From: DATCJY01 sp036562565 | Lineage (GTDB): Bacteria > Bacteroidota > Bacteroidia > Flavobacteriales_D > Sanyastnellaceae | Direction of reading: 5' to 3' | NCBI GenBank assembly: GCA_036562565.1 | Contig: DATCJY010000011.1 | Span: 1-64,000, forward strand | DNA length: 64,000 nt | Translations under genes and position numbers: made by a program | The notes under the pieces: generated by a model | The model's database searches: none | The model's input: only the letters and a program-made list of their open reading frames with translations | What the model was told of the DNA's origin: nothing | Part shown: one piece after another, positions 61,388 through 64,000 of the stretch | Numbering within the stretch: position 1 is the stretch's first letter | Layout of the letters: every line of letters begins with the position of its first letter

Positions 61388-62011
61388 TTAATCGTTCGAT
61401 ATACCGACCTTCTTGCCGATGTATTTGTTTTCAATCAATTCATTCACGATAAAATCGGCAAGGTCAGCGGAGAGGATGCTCCAGCCTTGGGTTGGATAGC
61501 TGTCTTGCGTTTTATAAACACCAGTGCGCTCACCATCCTTAATCATTGGAGGACAAACGAACGTGAAATCATTACGGCTGGTGAGCAACGCATCCAACAC
61601 GCGCACATGTGCTTGTGTCAGCTCAATGTATTCCTTCGGGAAGGTAATTGTCTCATAGACTTTGAGGTGCTCGCTCGCCTGCAATGCACCGATACCGCCA
61701 ATGGCAATGATGCGCTTCACCTTGTGTTCACGCATGGCGTTGATGATGTTGTTGATGAAGACCAGTCTGAATGAAACCTCACTTGAACTCAGTGCACTCA
61801 CCACGGCATCCACTCCCTTCAAGTGTTTTGACACATCTTGTTGCACCAGTGCATCACCTTGCACTACTGTGAGATTGGGATGCAGCAAATTGATTTTCTT
61901 CGGGTCGCGCACAAAGGCCGTCACCTTCATGCCGCGCTCCAATGCTCTTTTAACTACCTGAAATCCGGTTCTACCTGTAGCACCAAATACGATTACATTT
62001 TTTGTACTCAC
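61388..62011 (-). CDS. NAD(P)-binding protein, NmrA/BLVRB-like atypical SDR
   Basis: The 207-aa protein begins with a classic Rossmann motif VIVFGATGRTGFQVVKRALE and keeps VVQGDALVQQDVSKHLKGVD and AVVSALSSSE (diphosphate-binding strand). It lacks the Tyr-x-x-x-Lys catalytic pair of classical short-chain dehydrogenases, which places it among atypical SDRs related to flavin reductase/biliverdin reductase B and NmrA-type sensors. The substrate is unknown. It is separated from purN by 95 bp on the same strand. Confidence 0.85.
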   Translation of the reverse strand: MSTKNVIVFGATGRTGFQVVKRALERGMKVTAFVRDPKKINLLHPNLTVVQGDALVQQDVSKHLKGVDAVVSALSSSEVSFRLVFINNIINAMREHKVKRIIAIGGIGALQASEHLKVYETITFPKEYIELTQAHVRVLDALLTSRNDFTFVCPPMIKDGERTGVYKTQDSYPTQGWSILSADLADFIVNELIENKYIGKKVGISND

Positions 62012-62106
62012 AGCGATTATAATTTAATTATTCAATTCTGTTTGCGCCATCATTTAGCACTGTGCTAATTAAAACATTTTATGGCAACAGGCATCTTGTA
62101 CTCGAA

Positions 62107-62685
62107 TTATTTCGCTGAAGTTTCACTGATGAACTTGGAAATTACATCGGGATAATAGGCAATCTCAAGTTCACGCACTTTGCGCTCAATATCAGCAGGT
62201 GTATCATATTCCTCAATCGCGGTGCTGACTTGAAAATATATATCACCTTCATCATAATGCTCATTTACCAGATGAATGGTGATTCCGCTTTCCTTTTCAC
62301 GCGCAGCATGAACCGCTTCATGAACATGATGGCCATACATGCCTTTACCGCCATATTTAGGCAACAAAGCCGGATGGATATTCAAGATTTTTCCTTCATA
62401 GGCCTTTACCAGATTAGCAGGAACTTTCCATAAAAAACCCGCCAGAATCACATAGTCCACGCCTAGGTTTTTCAATTCATTGAGAAAGACATCGGATTGT
62501 AAGAAATTCTCCTTGTTCAGGATAAAAGTTGGAATGCCATGTTCACGAGCGATATCCATTACTCCTGCCTGTGCTTTGTTGCTGGCAATCAATGCGACCT
62601 GTACTTCCTTGCTCCCTGAAAAATACTGGATGATATTGCGGGCATTGGAACCTGCACCTGAGGCGAGTATGGCTATTTTGTGCAT
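62107..62685 (-). CDS. purN: Phosphoribosylglycinamide formyltransferase PurN
   Basis: The start is ATG 62685 (192 aa), giving the expected MHKIAILASGAGSNARNIIQ N-terminus. PurN formylates GAR with N10-formyl-THF in purine synthesis. The catalytic region ILNIHPALLPKYGGKGMYGH contains the Asn-His-Asp set (with Asp in EHYDEGDIYFQ). The folate loop is present. The length is normal. It is divergent from gldA with about 100 bp between the starts; a -7-like box for gldA is within this space. Confidence 0.95.
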   Translation of the reverse strand: MHKIAILASGAGSNARNIIQYFSGSKEVQVALIASNKAQAGVMDIAREHGIPTFILNKENFLQSDVFLNELKNLGVDYVILAGFLWKVPANLVKAYEGKILNIHPALLPKYGGKGMYGHHVHEAVHAAREKESGITIHLVNEHYDEGDIYFQVSTAIEEYDTPADIERKVRELEIAYYPDVISKFISETSAK

Positions 62686-62745
62686 TTGATAGTATTTTTT
62701 TGCAAGAAAGAAAATATAGCTGTAGAGACTATTGGCGCCAACGGC

Positions 62746-62753
62746 TACTTTTG
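62746..62753 (+). promoter_or_regulatory. Candidate -7 box of gldA
   Basis: TACTTTTG fits TAnnTTTG exactly, 34 bp upstream of the gldA ATG at 62787. A TTG at the standard -33 spacing was not found. Confidence 0.35.
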
Positions 62754-62786
62754 AGCACTTCAATTCTCAAAACTCAAAGGACGAAT

Positions 62787-63704
62787 ATGTCTATAAGCGT
62801 ACAGAAAGTAATCAAGCAATATGGTGAGCAACGCGCATTGAATGGTGTTTCATTCTCCATAGACAAAGGTGAGGTAGTGGGCTTCCTCGGCCCCAACGGA
62901 GCCGGCAAAAGCACCATGATGAAAATCATTACATGTTACATTCCGCCTACAGAAGGTGAAGTGAGTGTATGCGGTTATGATATCAAGACACAAAGCATCG
63001 ATGTACGCAAACAAATAGGTTACCTACCGGAGCACAACCCGCTTTATCTGGATATGTACGTGCGTGAATACCTCGCATTTGTTGCGGGTATTTATAAAGT
63101 TCCCAACATCAACAAACGAGTGGAAACCATGATTGAAATGGTAGGCCTCGGAATTGAAGCACACAAGAAAATTGAAGAACTATCCAAAGGATACAGACAA
63201 CGTGTAGGTCTTGCGCAAGCAATGATACACGACCCTCAGGTGCTTATTTTGGATGAACCCACCAGTGGTCTCGACCCGAACCAACTTTCGGAAATTCGCG
63301 AACTGATTAAAACAATTGGTCGTGAAAAAACCGTGATGCTTTCTACGCACATCATGCAAGAAGTGGAAGCCATCTGCAGCCGTACCATCATCATCAACCG
63401 CGGTAATATCGTTGCGGATGGTGCAACGAACGAAATACGCAATCAGGCACAGGGTACAGGATACCAATTGCTCGTAGAGTTAAGTGGTGAGATTGCAAAG
63501 TCTGCCATCGAACGCGTTGAAGGAGTTGTACGTGTGCAATCAGAAGGCAAGAATACATGGCTCATCACCACCGGTGGAGAGAAAGACATTCGCAAAAACA
63601 TTTCTGACCTTGCCCAACAATATGGCCACTCCATCCTGACCATGACACGCAAGGAACAACGCCTTGAAGATGTGTTCAAGGATTTGACTCGAACAAAACA
63701 ATAA
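62787..63704 (+). CDS. gldA: Gliding motility-associated ABC transporter ATPase GldA
   Basis: The start is ATG 62787 (306 aa, MSISVQKVIKQYGEQRALNG); the frame is open further upstream but without conservation. Walker A is GFLGPNGAGKSTMMK, the signature is ELSKGYRQRVGLAQAM and Walker B is VLILDEPTSGLDPNQL. The YIPPTEGEVSVCGYDI and GYLPEHNPLYLDMYV blocks and the C-terminal extension after residue 215 fit GldA. It works with GldF and GldG, an ABC transporter needed for gliding in Flavobacterium johnsoniae. No gldF/gldG is next to it, which is also normal in known genomes. Confidence 0.85.
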   Translation: MSISVQKVIKQYGEQRALNGVSFSIDKGEVVGFLGPNGAGKSTMMKIITCYIPPTEGEVSVCGYDIKTQSIDVRKQIGYLPEHNPLYLDMYVREYLAFVAGIYKVPNINKRVETMIEMVGLGIEAHKKIEELSKGYRQRVGLAQAMIHDPQVLILDEPTSGLDPNQLSEIRELIKTIGREKTVMLSTHIMQEVEAICSRTIIINRGNIVADGATNEIRNQAQGTGYQLLVELSGEIAKSAIERVEGVVRVQSEGKNTWLITTGGEKDIRKNISDLAQQYGHSILTMTRKEQRLEDVFKDLTRTKQ

Positions 63705-63730
63705 TCCAAATACAAACATGATATAAATTA

Positions 63731-63760
63731 AAAAGACGCACTTTGAAGTGCGTCTTTTTT
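63731..63760. terminator. Bidirectional terminator between gldA and nadE
   Basis: A perfect stem AAAAGACGCACTT/AAGTGCGTCTTTT (63731-63743, 63746-63758), ending in T6 on the plus strand and T-runs on the minus strand. Confidence 0.92.
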
Positions 63761-63779
63761 AGATTTGGTAGGAGCATTA

Positions 63780-64000
63780 TTATTTCAATTCGGCTGGTAT
63801 CACACACACCGGAATTGGCACCATCTTGTGCTGATTCACGCGGTTGCGATGAAGGTATATCTTTAATACCTCTTGTTGTCGAGTGGTAAGCTCAGAACTA
63901 TTTGCATCCCCGCCTTTCGCCACATATTCCATTGCCCATTCCAGTTCAGGATAGGTAGCACCAATTTGGTCTTCATCGGTTCTATCATCACCAAATAAGC
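63780..64000 (-). CDS. nadE: NAD+ synthetase, C-terminal part (runs off the right edge)
   Basis: The last 72 codons of a minus-strand gene end at the stop codon 63780-63782. They encode LFGDDRTDEDQIGATYPELE and then QHKMVPIPVCVIPAELK, the typical NadE C-terminus with the NAD-synthase DDRTDEDQ loop and the closing HKM-x-PIP block. The enzyme makes NAD from deamido-NAD. It is convergent with gldA across the terminator at 63731-63760. The 5' end lies beyond the window. Confidence 0.88.
   Translation of the reverse strand, partial: LFGDDRTDEDQIGATYPELEWAMEYVAKGGDANSSELTTRQQEVLKIYLHRNRVNQHKMVPIPVCVIPAELK

Noticed and set aside
1..64000. tRNA, rRNA and tmRNA genes
   Set aside because: The intergenic regions were read on both strands and no cloverleaf-like or rRNA-like sequence was recognised; no automated scan could be run.

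Overview
The window is a chromosomal stretch from a Bacteroidota bacterium. The main evidence is three large secreted proteins ending in type IX secretion (T9SS) sorting domains (one type A, two gliding-associated type B), a gliding-motility ABC ATPase (GldA), carboxypeptidase-regulatory/TonB-type outer-membrane barrels, weak or absent Shine-Dalgarno sequences, and -7 boxes resembling TAnnTTTG. No rRNA, tRNA, CRISPR array, prophage or insertion sequence was found. The class or order cannot be fixed from the window alone. The DnaJ has only two of its four zinc-finger motifs and MurA carries Asp at the fosfomycin-target Cys position; both may be lineage markers.

Layout. 1-3.8 kb: small DMT transporter, GNAT acetyltransferase, TonB-dependent-like barrel and a previously unlisted 38-aa membrane protein. 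3.9-6.6 kb: type A T9SS cargo with a proprotein-convertase P-like domain. 6.9-14.6 kb: housekeeping metabolism (pyrF, etfBA, bifunctional nuclease, purine nucleoside phosphorylase, SRPBCC/GyrI protein, ribD, EamA transporter), mostly separated by clear Rho-independent terminators. 14.7-28.9 kb, all minus strand: a ~3,000-aa T9SS adhesin-like giant, a TPR periplasmic/envelope protein and a beta-barrel protein. 29.1-29.45 kb: two tandem copies of a structured unit, each closed by a terminator hairpin. 29.45-33.8 kb: murG, ftsW, L-asparaginase and tatD. 33.9-40.6 kb: Crp/Fnr-type regulator, a degenerate ferredoxin-reductase-like protein, then a full RND efflux set (lipoprotein adaptor, pump, TolC-like channel). 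40.9-44.7 kb: rluF, then lemA with two TPM-domain proteins, and a TerB/J-domain protein. 44.9-48.6 kb: lectin-like T9SS type B cargo and type II NADH dehydrogenase. 48.6-54.4 kb: methylmalonyl-CoA mutase large subunit, a membrane 'SpecificRecomb' protein, a WYL regulator and a DinB protein. 54.8-61.3 kb: htpG, murA, tlpA-like, grpE-dnaJ and yqeY. 61.4-64 kb: an NAD(P)-binding reductase, purN, gldA and the 3' end of nadE.

How it fits together. Three themes recur: envelope and cell-surface building (T9SS cargo, murA/murG/ftsW, GldA, TPR/barrel pair), proteostasis (HtpG, GrpE, DnaJ, a DjlA-like J protein) and nucleotide/cofactor metabolism (PyrF, PurN, PNP, RibD, NadE). The least explained elements are the duplicated RNA-like unit between murG and the giant adhesin, the 38-aa protein, the heptamer array in front of etfB, and the orphan reductase-like domain ahead of the efflux operon. 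All function calls rest on sequence recognition without database searches.
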